DNA of 64,000 bases from contig JAHISP010000070.1 in the NCBI GenBank assembly GCA_018818165.1, positions 19,680 through 83,679 on the forward strand, given 5' to 3'. The DNA is from Bacteroidota bacterium (GTDB taxonomy: Bacteria; Bacteroidota; Ignavibacteria; Ignavibacteriales; Melioribacteraceae). The notes beneath the pieces were generated by a model. It did no database searches. It saw only the letters and a list, made by a program, of their open reading frames with translations, and had not been told where the DNA came from. The translations under genes and the position numbers were made by a program. Positions within the stretch are counted from its first letter, which is position 1; each line of letters begins with the position of its first letter. This document shows positions 9,244-17,067 of this stretch, piece by piece.

Positions 9244-9807
9244 CTAGACGTAATAATAAATTACTAAAAATAATATTGGAATTACTGTTCCCAAAAGAAG
9301 AAACCATTTGCCTCTTCCAAAAAAACCTTGTTTTCCTTTTATCATAAAAAAACCGGAAATAGCAAGAAAAATAAGTGCAACAGCAAAAAGATCTGCAATC
9401 CAAGTCCATAAATTTTTGACTTTATTTAAATGGAGAAAATTTGATTCCTTAAATCCACGTCTATTTCCAATGGATTCAACAATTACATCGCCTGTTGTTA
9501 AATTTGCCGAAAATGTTTTTCCTTCAAGAAAAATATCAATTTCGTGCGGACTTGTTCTAAAATAGCTTTTTATAGAATCCGTAATATTTAATTCTGATAC
9601 TACATATTGTTTTGCTTCAATAGCTGTATAAACTGAATCATGAATAGGTTTAATAGAAATTAAGTTCTTTTCCACAATATAGTTAGGGTTCCAATCGTTA
9701 ATATGGTTTACTGCAATGCCAGAAATTGAATAAATTACTGTAAGAGTTGCCGCCACATAGCCAATATCTCTATGCAAAACTCTAATTAATCTTCGCCACT
9801 TAATCAT
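9244..9807 (-). CDS. PepSY-associated membrane protein
   Basis: A 187-residue protein beginning with the characteristic MIKWRRLIRVLHRDIGYVAA, in which a histidine precedes the first membrane helix (about 17-38). A periplasmic PepSY-like segment follows (about 60-130), then two further helices near 137-155 and 165-186. Proteins of this family are associated with periplasmic reductases or iron uptake, but no enzymatic function is established for this short form. It overlaps the sufE stop by 4 nt (ATGA), indicating translational coupling, and ispH follows after 31 nt. Confidence 0.78.
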   Translation of the reverse strand: MIKWRRLIRVLHRDIGYVAATLTVIYSISGIAVNHINDWNPNYIVEKNLISIKPIHDSVYTAIEAKQYVVSELNITDSIKSYFRTSPHEIDIFLEGKTFSANLTTGDVIVESIGNRRGFKESNFLHLNKVKNLWTWIADLFAVALIFLAISGFFMIKGKQGFFGRGKWFLLLGTVIPILFLVIYYYV

Positions 9808-10235
9808 AATTGTTTCTTACTTAATGCGTTAAAAGCTACAGCATAAAGTTGAATTTGTTTAAGCATAGCGCCAAGTCCGTTTTTTCGAGTTGGGGAAAGA
9901 TGATTATCAATACCTATTTTGTGTAGAAATTCTGGCGGTGAAGAAAGTATTTCTGTTGGTGTATGTTCGGAATAAACTTTAACCAATAAAGCAGCTAATC
10001 CTTTAACAATTGTTGAATCGCTATCAGCATCAATATGTAATTTGCCATCATTAAATGAAGCATTTAACCAAACTTGCGATTGGCAGCCTTCAATTTTATT
10101 TTTATCAGTTCTTAATTCCTCAGGAAAAGGTGCTAAATCACGCCCAAATTTTATGATACGGACATATTTTTCATCCCATTCTGAAACGTTTTCAAATTCT
10201 TTTACTATTTCCTGTTGAATTTCACTAATTGTCAT
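9804..10235 (-). CDS. sufE: SufE-family cysteine desulfurase sulfur acceptor
   Basis: A 143-residue SufE protein that accepts persulfide sulfur from SufS and passes it on for Fe-S cluster assembly. The acceptor cysteine is Cys51 in KIEGCQSQVW, the family hallmark. The flanking LAPFPEELRTDKN and the C-terminal helical region also fit. No sufS or sufBCD gene is in the window. Start ATG with GAGAAG upstream. It is first in a three-gene run (sufE, PepSY protein, ispH). Confidence 0.9.
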   Translation of the reverse strand: MTISEIQQEIVKEFENVSEWDEKYVRIIKFGRDLAPFPEELRTDKNKIEGCQSQVWLNASFNDGKLHIDADSDSTIVKGLAALLVKVYSEHTPTEILSSPPEFLHKIGIDNHLSPTRKNGLGAMLKQIQLYAVAFNALSKKQL

Positions 10236-10376
10236 AACTTCTCATTTTTTAATTTTAAATATACAAATCTTTATCAAGATAAATTATCGGATATCATTTT
10301 ACATTAAAAACTTAAAATTATAATTGAATAATTGAGTATTTTTATGAGATTATTATTTAACGAATGAAAGATTATT

Positions 10377-11810
10377 ATGAAATTACTTTTGAAACAATTC
10401 TCACTTTTACTTTTTGTCATTTTTGTTTTTACTGGCTGTTCCAAACAAGAAAATACTAAACCCAAAAATATAATTATTTTTATCGGCGATGGAATGGGCT
10501 ATAACCATGTAGATGCAACAAGTTATTATGAATATGGTGAATTAGGATTGCAAGTATATGAATCTTTTCCTATAAAATTAGGAATGAGCACATTTATGGT
10601 TGGTGGCGAAGTTTATAAGCCAGATTCAGCATGGACTAATTTTAAATACATTTTGAAAAAACCTACCGATTCAGCAGCTTCTGGAACTGCATTAGCAACA
10701 GGAACTAAAACTTATAAAGCACGTTTATCAGTTGATACTCTTGGAAATATCTTGCAAACTGTGCTTGATTTTGCAGAAACAATTGGTAAATCAACAGGAG
10801 TTGTTACTACAGTGCCGTTTAGTAATGCTACTCCAGCAGCTTTTGTTGCGCATAATGCAAGCCGTTATCAATATAAAGAAATTGCAAAAGAAATGATTAT
10901 GGATAGCAAAGTGGATGTAATTATGGGTGGCGGACATCCATTTTATAATCCCGATGGAACTCCAATTAAATCGATAAATGAACGATTTGTTGGCGAAAAA
11001 GAAGCCTACGATATGGTTGTTGGTGATAGTTCTGCATTAAAAAATGAAGAAAAAATATTTAATTATGTTGGTGGTAAAAACACTTGGGATGCATTAAAAA
11101 ATGGTGAGGCAGGTTCTGATGCTGATAATGATGGAATTAATGATCCATGGCAGTTAATTGAAAACAGAGAAATGTTTCAAAAATATGCAAAGGGAGAAAC
11201 CCCTAAAAGAGTAATTGGAATATTTAAAAGTGGACAATCAACACAAGTTGAACGAGATGATTCTTTGGACGATGGAATGCCGTTTTCAGCTCCGCTTAAT
11301 GATCAAGTTCCAACATTAACCGAAATGACTTTATCAACAATTAATATTTTAAGTAAAAATCCAAATGGATTTGTAATGATGAGCGAAGGTGGCGCAATTG
11401 ATTGGGTTGCGCATCACAACCAATTACACAGAACTATTGAGGAGCAAATTGATTTCAACAAGGCAATTGAAGCAACTTGCAAATGGGTTGAAGAAAATAG
11501 CAGTTGGGATGAAACTTTAATAATTGTTACAGCTGATCACGAAACTGGATATTTGCTTGGACCAGGTTCAAATGTAAAAGTTAATGATTCAGATGTAGAT
11601 TTGTGGAAGCCAATTGGAAATAATGGAAAAGGAAAACTTCCATCAGTTGAGTGGTTTTCTAAGGACCATACAAATTCTTTGGTTCCATTTTATGCAAAAG
11701 GTGCTGGAAGCATTCTTTTTCAGGAAAGCATTAAAGGAAATGATGATGTAAAAGGAAGTTATATTGATAATACTGATGTTGGAAATGTTGTAAAACTATT
11801 GTTAAAATAG
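10377..11810 (+). CDS. phoA: Alkaline phosphatase lipoprotein (PhoA family)
   Basis: A 477-residue phosphomonoesterase. The N-terminus is a lipoprotein signal with Cys21 in the lipobox (FTGCSK). Metal and active-site motifs are in order: FIGDGMG (Asp38), TDSAASGTA with phosphorylated Ser99, GGGHPF, EGGAIDWVAHHN near 343, and TADHETGY near 386. The alpha/beta core is complete. A short DADNDGINDPW segment near 240 resembles a calcium-binding loop. It should hydrolyse phosphate esters at the outer membrane or in the periplasm. The gene stands alone, divergent from sufE, and no Pho-box-like repeat was recognised upstream. Confidence 0.92.
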   Translation: MKLLLKQFSLLLFVIFVFTGCSKQENTKPKNIIIFIGDGMGYNHVDATSYYEYGELGLQVYESFPIKLGMSTFMVGGEVYKPDSAWTNFKYILKKPTDSAASGTALATGTKTYKARLSVDTLGNILQTVLDFAETIGKSTGVVTTVPFSNATPAAFVAHNASRYQYKEIAKEMIMDSKVDVIMGGGHPFYNPDGTPIKSINERFVGEKEAYDMVVGDSSALKNEEKIFNYVGGKNTWDALKNGEAGSDADNDGINDPWQLIENREMFQKYAKGETPKRVIGIFKSGQSTQVERDDSLDDGMPFSAPLNDQVPTLTEMTLSTINILSKNPNGFVMMSEGGAIDWVAHHNQLHRTIEEQIDFNKAIEATCKWVEENSSWDETLIIVTADHETGYLLGPGSNVKVNDSDVDLWKPIGNNGKGKLPSVEWFSKDHTNSLVPFYAKGAGSILFQESIKGNDDVKGSYIDNTDVGNVVKLLLK

Positions 11811-11910
11811 CAATTAAGGGATTTGAATATAACAAGACAATATGTCTTTTGTTTCTCTCTAATTTTACTTATTTTGTGTTGCCTTTGCAAACAAATTAAG
11901 TGAGAATGAA

Positions 11911-12561
11911 ATGAAAAAAATATATTCTACAATTGTAATATTCTTTATGCTTGGCTCAATTCTATATATAGTTGGACGTTCTTTTAGAGTATCTAAAATT
12001 CCTAACGGTAGTAAAACATCATGTAACACTTGTCATACTAATGGAGGAGGCACACCACGAAATCCATTTGGCATTGCAGTTCAATCAAAAGTTACTCCAA
12101 ATGGTACTGAGAGCTTTTGGAATCCTGAGTTTGCTGCGCTTGATTCTGATGGAGATGGTTTTACAAATGGCGAGGAACTTCAAGACCCAAACGGATTATG
12201 GAAGGAAGGTGAACCTAATCCTGGTGATTTTTCTCTAGTAACAAATCCTGGAAATCCAAATAGTATTCCAACCTCAGTATTTGATAATATAAATGTTTTT
12301 TCATTTCAGTTATCTAATAATTATCCAAATCCTTTTAATCCAAGCACAATAATTAGATATGAAATTGGAAATACAAGTGATGTTAAATTGAAAATATACA
12401 ATTTACAGGGTGAAGAGATTAAAACCCTAATCAATAAAGAACAAACTGCAGGAACGTATGAAGTTCAGTTTAATGCTAACGGATTAAGCTCAGGAGTTTA
12501 TTTATATAGATTACAAGCGGGCAATTTTATTGAAACTAAAAAGATGACATTAATTAAATAG
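11911..12561 (+). CDS. Secreted CxxCH protein with T9SS C-terminal sorting domain
   Basis: A 216-residue exported protein. An N-terminal hydrophobic helix (about 4-22) is followed by a small domain with CNTCH (Cys38, Cys41, His42) and NPFGIAV. Next comes an acidic DSDGDGFTNGEEL loop (about 75-87) of the thrombospondin-3/EF-hand type. The C-terminal roughly 85 residues are a T9SS type A sorting domain, with NNYPNPFNPSTII, GEEIKTL and SSGVYLYRL. The first part resembles temptin-like domains, in which the two cysteines form a disulfide, but CxxCH could equally bind haem c. Start ATG is preceded by a GAGAA stretch. It follows phoA by 100 nt on the same strand. Confidence 0.82.
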   Translation: MKKIYSTIVIFFMLGSILYIVGRSFRVSKIPNGSKTSCNTCHTNGGGTPRNPFGIAVQSKVTPNGTESFWNPEFAALDSDGDGFTNGEELQDPNGLWKEGEPNPGDFSLVTNPGNPNSIPTSVFDNINVFSFQLSNNYPNPFNPSTIIRYEIGNTSDVKLKIYNLQGEEIKTLINKEQTAGTYEVQFNANGLSSGVYLYRLQAGNFIETKKMTLIK

Positions 12562-12571
12562 AATTCAAAAA

Positions 12572-12602
12572 TGTAAAGATGACTTAGCTAGTCATCTTTA
12601 CA
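12572..12602. terminator. Hairpin between convergent genes
   Basis: TGTAAAGATGAC (12572-12583) pairs perfectly with GTCATCTTTACA (12591-12602) around a 7-nt loop. It lies between the 3' ends of the CxxCH T9SS gene (plus) and the AlkD-like gene (minus), so it can end transcription from both sides. T-runs are weak on either side, so efficiency is uncertain. Confidence 0.6.
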
Positions 12603-12616
12603 ATAATATTGGAACG

Positions 12617-13297
12617 CTAACTTTTATTAATAATTTTTAACGCTTCTCGTTTGCTAAGACCAGATAATCTATTTTCGTTTTCATTAACAAACTTAAATAC
12701 TGATTTTGGATTTGTTTTGGAATATTCGCGCAATGCCCATCCAATAGCTTTTCGATGAAAAAATTCTGTTGAACTATTATGTTTCATAATATATGAAAAG
12801 AGCATTTTTTCATCTGTGGCTTGTTTGTATTTTAATTGAAATAAAATGGCGGTTCTGTTTAACCACATATCATTAGCATTAATCCATTTTTCGGAGATAG
12901 ATTTTTTCAATTCTGGATACAACTTAAAATGATTTCCAACAATAATTGCAGCAATATAATCAACAGTATCCCACCAACTTTTGGTTTTAATCATATATTC
13001 AAATAAAAAATAATCATCTTGTTTTAATAATTTTGAATATTTAGAAAGCAATTCCATCGCAAAATATTGGAGTTCTCTTTGAGGTTCATTCCAAAGCTCT
13101 TTTATAATGCCTTCTATTTCTTCAATTGTAGGAAGATTCTCTTTTTTTAGGAATGGTTTGCAAAGCTCTTTTCGTAAAGGGGATTTAATACCGTAATATT
13201 CAAATTTGTTTTTCATATATTTTGCCATATAAAAAGCGTTATCTGAATTTAAATTTTGGGAGAATACAATTTTGATTGATTCAACATATTCTGACAT
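12617..13297 (-). CDS. AlkD-like DNA alkylation repair protein (HEAT-repeat)
   Basis: A 226-residue all-helical protein of the AlkC/AlkD DNA glycosylase superfamily. Typical features are YYGIKSPLRKELCKPF near the N-terminus, WNEPQRELQYFAMELL (about 69-84), KSWWDTVDYIA (about 106-116) and FFHRKAIGWALREYSK (about 179-194). AlkD excises bulky or cationic alkylated bases such as N7-methylguanine without base flipping. The WWDTVD tryptophans and aspartate correspond to the catalytic cleft. Start ATG with AAGGTAA upstream. It is a single gene with no partner nearby. Confidence 0.87.
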   Translation of the reverse strand: MSEYVESIKIVFSQNLNSDNAFYMAKYMKNKFEYYGIKSPLRKELCKPFLKKENLPTIEEIEGIIKELWNEPQRELQYFAMELLSKYSKLLKQDDYFLFEYMIKTKSWWDTVDYIAAIIVGNHFKLYPELKKSISEKWINANDMWLNRTAILFQLKYKQATDEKMLFSYIMKHNSSTEFFHRKAIGWALREYSKTNPKSVFKFVNENENRLSGLSKREALKIINKS

Positions 13298-13349
13298 GAA
13301 ATTACCTTAAAATTTTAGGTGTCAATATATGTGATTATTAAAAAAAAGA

Positions 13350-13385
13350 AAAGGCAGATACCTAGGAGTAAAAATATCTGCCTTT
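13350..13385 (-). terminator. Rho-independent terminator of the glnK-amt-torF operon
   Basis: On the minus strand AAAGGCAGATA pairs with TATCTGCCTTT (13375-13385 with 13350-13360) and is followed by TTCTTTTTTTT. It lies directly past the torF stop. Confidence 0.85.
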
Positions 13386-13390
13386 AAGAA

Positions 13391-14092
13391 TTAGAGACTA
13401 ATTCCAAAAACGAAATGTGTAATTTCTTGATTAGGATTAAGAATATAAGAGCCAAAAATTGGAAGAGAAAAGTCTTCGGTAATTTTAATTTCTTTTGAAG
13501 CTGTAACTCCAATATTAACTAAGTTAAAATCAGTTGTTCCATAATACATGTTTGTTCCACCAGGTGTTGCTCCAGCAAATACTGTTAAATCAACTGCTTG
13601 AACGGAAGTTGAATACCCAACTTCAAAATAGGATGAATTATCAGTATCATTATAAACATTTACGAAGGCAGAAAGGTAGAGTGCGGATAAAGAAACTGTT
13701 CCACCAACTTCAATAATGTGTGCACCGGTACCGTCTTCATAATTACCAAATTTAATTCCAGAGTTTGGGAAATAATAGTCAGTTACAATTAAATCAAGAC
13801 TAGCACTGCCTAGCTCTAATGAATAACCTAAATACAAATCAAGCTCATCTGCGGGAGCAGAAATTGCATCACGACCTAATTGATAAGCACCCCAAGCTCC
13901 AATCTCTAAGCCACTATATGAAAATGCTAACGTTGGTTGAATACTTGGTGACTGTCCAAAATCTGTACCTCTCCAAACATATCTGCTTACAACATCAGTT
14001 CCAAGACTAACTTCAGCCTGTGCAAATAAGGCAGATGAACAAAGTAATAATAATAGTGCAGCAACAATAATTTCTAAATTTTTCTTTTTCAT
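13391..14092 (-). CDS. TorF-family putative porin (Gcw_chp)
   Basis: A 233-residue outer-membrane beta-barrel. It has a signal peptide (about 1-25, ending AQA) and the opening EVSLGTDVVSRYVWRGTDFG typical of the Gcw_chp/TorF family. Alternating amphipathic strands follow, ending in FVFGISL with a C-terminal hydrophobic strand. It is the last gene of glnK-amt-torF, so it probably forms an outer-membrane pore used under nitrogen limitation. That role is inferred from context; transport by this family is little characterised. Start ATG with AAAGGA upstream. Confidence 0.8.
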   Translation of the reverse strand: MKKKNLEIIVAALLLLLCSSALFAQAEVSLGTDVVSRYVWRGTDFGQSPSIQPTLAFSYSGLEIGAWGAYQLGRDAISAPADELDLYLGYSLELGSASLDLIVTDYYFPNSGIKFGNYEDGTGAHIIEVGGTVSLSALYLSAFVNVYNDTDNSSYFEVGYSTSVQAVDLTVFAGATPGGTNMYYGTTDFNLVNIGVTASKEIKITEDFSLPIFGSYILNPNQEITHFVFGISL

Positions 14093-14122
14093 AATAAGGT
14101 CCTTTTTATAATTGATTAATAT

Positions 14123-15445
14123 TTAAGATACTTTTTCAAAATCTGGATATGCTTCCATACCATGTTCGCTAAAATCAAGTCCTTCCATTTCTTCTTCTGG
14201 AGAAACTCTAAGTCCAATTGTTTTCTCAATTGTTTTGAATAAAATAAATGCTAGAGGGAAAACCCATAAAAACGCTGCCACAACACCTAATGCTTGAACT
14301 CCAACAACACTCCAAGAAAATCCGTTAATATCAAAAACTCCAGCAGCTATTGTACCAAAAGCGCCACAGACAGCGTGAACGGAAACAGCACCGACAGGAT
14401 CGTCTACTTTTAGGATTCTTTCAATGAACAAAACGCTATATACAACAATTACTCCAGCAAGTGCTCCAATAATTACTGCACTTAAAGGAGATACATTGGC
14501 GCATCCAGCTGTAATTGCAACTAATCCTGCAAGTGCGCCGTTTAATGCCATACTACCATCAGGTTTGCCAATTGCGAACCAAGCAGTAAACATTGCAGCT
14601 ATTGCGCCCGCAGCGGCGGATAAATTTGTGGTAACAGCAATTAATGCAATATCAGTATTTGCTACAGTTGTACTTCCAGCATTAAAACCGAACCATCCAA
14701 ACCACAAAATGAATGTACCCAAAGCAGCTAAAGTAATATTATGACCAGGTATAGCTTTTGGCTTTCCGTCTTTTGTAAATTTACCAATTCTTGGTCCTAA
14801 AACTATTGCACCAGCTAATGCAGCCCAGCCACCTACAGAATGCACCACAGTTGAACCAGCAAAATCTATAAATCCTAATCCTTCTAACCAACCACCGCCA
14901 TGAAATAAACTTCCCCAAGCCCAACTTCCAAATATTGGATAAATAATTGCTGAAATTGCAACGCTATAAATTAAATAACTTACAAACTTTGTCCTTTCAG
15001 CCATTGCACCCGAAACGATAGTTGCAGCGGTGGCGGCAAAAACTACTTGAAACATCCAAAATGCATACAGCCATGAATCACCATCTTTTGCAAAATCTTC
15101 CAATAAAAATCCATCAGTTCCAAACCAGCCTGTTGTTGTAACGCCAAACATTAAGCCAAACCCTATTAGCCAATAAGCCAAGCTGCCAAAGGCAAAATCC
15201 ATTAAATTTTTCATCATAATGTTTATTGCGTTTTTTGCGCGTGTTAAGCCAGTTTCAACCATAGCAAAACCAGCTTGCATAAAAAAGACCAGAAATGCGG
15301 CAACTAAAGTCCAAACATAATTTGCATTTGTTTGAACATCAGCAATTGCTTTTGCATTTGATTCAACAGTTGGTGCATCTTGTCCATACAAAAATATTGG
15401 TACAAGAATAAGAAAAGCGATTACACTTTTTATTGATGCTTTCAT
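14123..15445 (-). CDS. amt: Ammonium transporter
   Basis: A 440-residue Amt/MEP/Rh protein with a cleavable signal sequence (about 1-22) and 11 membrane helices. Visible family motifs include QAGFAMVETGLTRAKN (about 57-72), WAWGSLFHGGGWLEGLGFID, FAGSTVVHSVGGWAALAGA (about 196-214, with the conserved pore histidine) and VHAVCGAFGTIAAGVF with the second pore histidine. It imports ammonium and is blocked by uridylyl-free GlnK. glnK lies 45 nt upstream, the standard coupling. Start ATG with GGAG upstream. Confidence 0.95.
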   Translation of the reverse strand: MKASIKSVIAFLILVPIFLYGQDAPTVESNAKAIADVQTNANYVWTLVAAFLVFFMQAGFAMVETGLTRAKNAINIMMKNLMDFAFGSLAYWLIGFGLMFGVTTTGWFGTDGFLLEDFAKDGDSWLYAFWMFQVVFAATAATIVSGAMAERTKFVSYLIYSVAISAIIYPIFGSWAWGSLFHGGGWLEGLGFIDFAGSTVVHSVGGWAALAGAIVLGPRIGKFTKDGKPKAIPGHNITLAALGTFILWFGWFGFNAGSTTVANTDIALIAVTTNLSAAAGAIAAMFTAWFAIGKPDGSMALNGALAGLVAITAGCANVSPLSAVIIGALAGVIVVYSVLFIERILKVDDPVGAVSVHAVCGAFGTIAAGVFDINGFSWSVVGVQALGVVAAFLWVFPLAFILFKTIEKTIGLRVSPEEEMEGLDFSEHGMEAYPDFEKVS

Positions 15446-15490
15446 AAAATATCTCCAGTTAATAATATAAAAATCTTGTTTAAAAATTTG

Positions 15491-15829
15491 TTAAAGAGCG
15501 GCTTCGCCAGATTCTCCAGTTCTAATTCTGATAGCATCGTCAATTTGAGAAATGAATATTTTACCATCTCCAATTTCGCCAGTCTTACAAGTGTCTAAAA
15601 TAATACCTATTGCTAATTCACACATTTCTGATGCACAAACAATTTCAATTCTAATCTTTGGCACAAATGCCAAACTATATTCTGAACCACGATAAATTTC
15701 AGTGTGCCCTTTTTGTCGTCCATATCCACGAACTTCAGAGACAGTTAAACCATTAAAGCCTGCTTCTTGTAAAGCTGATTGAAGTTCTTCTAACTTATGT
15801 GGTCTTATTATTGACTCAATTTTTTTCAT
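15491..15829 (-). CDS. glnK: Nitrogen regulatory protein P-II
   Basis: A 112-residue PII protein counted from the ATG at 15829. An in-frame GTG 12 nt upstream lies inside the ribosome binding site (GGAGAG) of this ATG. Starting at 15829 also places the T-loop tyrosine at position 51 (GRQKGHTEIYRGSEY), exactly as in E. coli GlnB/GlnK. The C-terminal GDGKIFI and RIRTGE motifs bind ATP and 2-oxoglutarate. It senses nitrogen and energy status and gates the adjacent Amt channel. The upstream 318 bp are divergent from the lipoprotein gene at 16160, and no sigma-54-type promoter was recognised. Confidence 0.94.
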   Translation of the reverse strand: MKKIESIIRPHKLEELQSALQEAGFNGLTVSEVRGYGRQKGHTEIYRGSEYSLAFVPKIRIEIVCASEMCELAIGIILDTCKTGEIGDGKIFISQIDDAIRIRTGESGEAAL

Positions 15830-16159
15830 AACACTCTCCACTATTTAATAAATTATGTATATCGCCATTATTACCTAAAATAATAAGGCAGCGATGCGAA
15901 AGTATATAAATAAATAATAATAATCAAGAGAGTAACATAAAAAAATAAAATAGCACAATATTTGGAAGTTAAAAACACATCATTTGTTTAGAATTTGTGA
16001 TACTATTATAAAATCAATAACATGCAAATTTGTCTTGAAGTTGAGAGGTTCAGAAAATATCATTTCACCTAATTCAAAAATTAGCTGAATATATTTTAAA
16101 CCCTTTTAGCAATCCTGTTGTCAAAGAGTCAAATTCTTTAACAACAGATAGGTAACAAG
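15830..16159. other. Divergent intergenic region between glnK and the Spy-like lipoprotein gene
   Basis: A 330-bp A+T-rich stretch that should hold promoters for glnK (minus) and the lipoprotein gene (plus). No -24/-12 sigma-54 motif or clear operator for glnK could be read. A strong hairpin lies at its right end (16115-16147). Confidence 0.5.
16115..16147 (+). promoter_or_regulatory. Leader hairpin just upstream of the Spy-like lipoprotein gene
   Basis: CTGTTGTcAAAGA (16115-16127) pairs with TCTTTaACAACAG (16135-16147), a 13-bp stem with one mismatch and a 7-nt loop. It ends 12 nt before the ATG at 16160, overlapping the expected ribosome binding region. It could be an operator or a structured 5' leader controlling translation. 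Which of the two cannot be decided from one copy. Confidence 0.45.
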
Positions 16160-16834
16160 ATGAAAAAAAATATCTTTTTAGCAATATTCACATTGGCTTT
16201 TCTGGTTTTAATAATTGGATGCAATGAAAAATCTGATTTACCCAATAACCCAGAACAAAATGCAAATGAAGCAGGCGATTTTTATGTTCTTGGTATTGAT
16301 GATGCAATGGCTTCAATTGAAGATGCAACTTTAGAAAAAAACATGAACTTTACTCCAGATTTTGAAAGCAATGATTTCTTTTTTGATGGAAGACACGAGC
16401 GAAAAGACAAATTTAAAGGAAAGGGTTTACGTTTGGGTGTTGTATTTTCAAAGCTAGATTTGAATGAAAATCAAAAAGATACAATTAAAACTATATTTGA
16501 TGAAAACCGTGAGTGCTTATCTATTCCATTTAAACAATTCTGTGAAGCTGCAAAAGAGATAATGGAAAATAGAAAAGATGTACTAAAAGCAATTAGAGAT
16601 AAAGTTAAAAATGGGGAACTATCAAGAGCGGATGCACAGTTAGAAATAAAGAAAATTAATGAAGCTACCAGAGAAGAAATTGAAAATAACGAAGCATGTG
16701 CTGAAGCTAGAATTGCTATTTGCGCATGCAATACAAATATGCTTGAAAATATTGCTTCTATTCTAGATGAAACTCAACTAGCTTTATGGAACAAATGGTT
16801 AAGTGAACGTCCCAATCCTTGTATAGGCGGTTAA
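16160..16834 (+). CDS. Spy/LTXXQ-like periplasmic lipoprotein
   Basis: A 224-residue lipoprotein with Cys21 in the lipobox (LVLIIGC). After a low-complexity linker (about 22-90) comes a helical domain with two copies of the LTxxQ-like motif: LDLNENQKD (about 100) and LDETQLALW (about 206). Between them lies a long charged helix (EIMENRKDVLKAIRDKVKNG). Four or five cysteines are spaced through the helical part (near ENRECLS, QFCEAA, NNEACAEARIAICACN and NPCIGG), which is unusual for Spy/CpxP and could hold disulfides or metal. Its role is presumably envelope stress or metal sensing; this is inferred only from the motif. A strong hairpin precedes the start. Confidence 0.7.
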   Translation: MKKNIFLAIFTLAFLVLIIGCNEKSDLPNNPEQNANEAGDFYVLGIDDAMASIEDATLEKNMNFTPDFESNDFFFDGRHERKDKFKGKGLRLGVVFSKLDLNENQKDTIKTIFDENRECLSIPFKQFCEAAKEIMENRKDVLKAIRDKVKNGELSRADAQLEIKKINEATREEIENNEACAEARIAICACNTNMLENIASILDETQLALWNKWLSERPNPCIGG

Positions 16835-16859
16835 TTTATATAAATGAGTATGCTCAAAA

Positions 16860-16956
16860 AGATTGTTTCGGTTATTTCGATGTTTTCTTGCCGAAGCAAT
16901 CTTTCTATTTCGAAGCGAATTAGAAAGATTGTCCCAAAGGAATTCTTGCAGAGCTT
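16860..16956. repeat. Intergenic repeat with two overlapping hairpins
   Basis: AGATTGTTTCGG (16860-16871) pairs with CCGAAGCAATCT (16891-16902). The segment AATCTTTCTA (16898-16907) also pairs with TAGAAAGATT (16921-16930), so the two hairpins share five bases and exclude each other. Downstream, ATTCTTGCAGAGCTT (about 16941-16955) recurs inverted at 7950-7964. This looks like a fragment of a dispersed repeat rather than a gene-specific attenuator. Confidence 0.5.
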
Positions 16957-17033
16957 CACTCTGATTGCAATAACAAATACAAAAGAATTTTTTAAGGGTG
17001 AACTAATAAATTAAGATGTTATAAAATTATTTT

Positions 17034-17066
17034 AAGGGGTTGATAATCTTCAACCCCTTTTTTTTA
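17034..17066 (+). terminator. Rho-independent terminator
   Basis: AAGGGGTTGA (17034-17043) pairs with TCAACCCCTT (17050-17059), followed by a run of T on the plus strand. It serves transcription from the Spy-like gene and stops it before the convergent TonB receptor gene. On the minus strand the downstream sequence is only weakly U-rich. Confidence 0.85.
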
Positions 17067-17067
17067 T

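Noticed and set aside
9212..9409. 65-codon Cys/Phe-rich minus frame
   Set aside because: It overlaps the PepSY protein gene in another frame and has no ribosome site of its own.
14424..14744. 106-codon plus-strand frame
   Set aside because: Antisense to amt, with Ala/Pro-rich composition typical of a reverse reading of a membrane protein gene.
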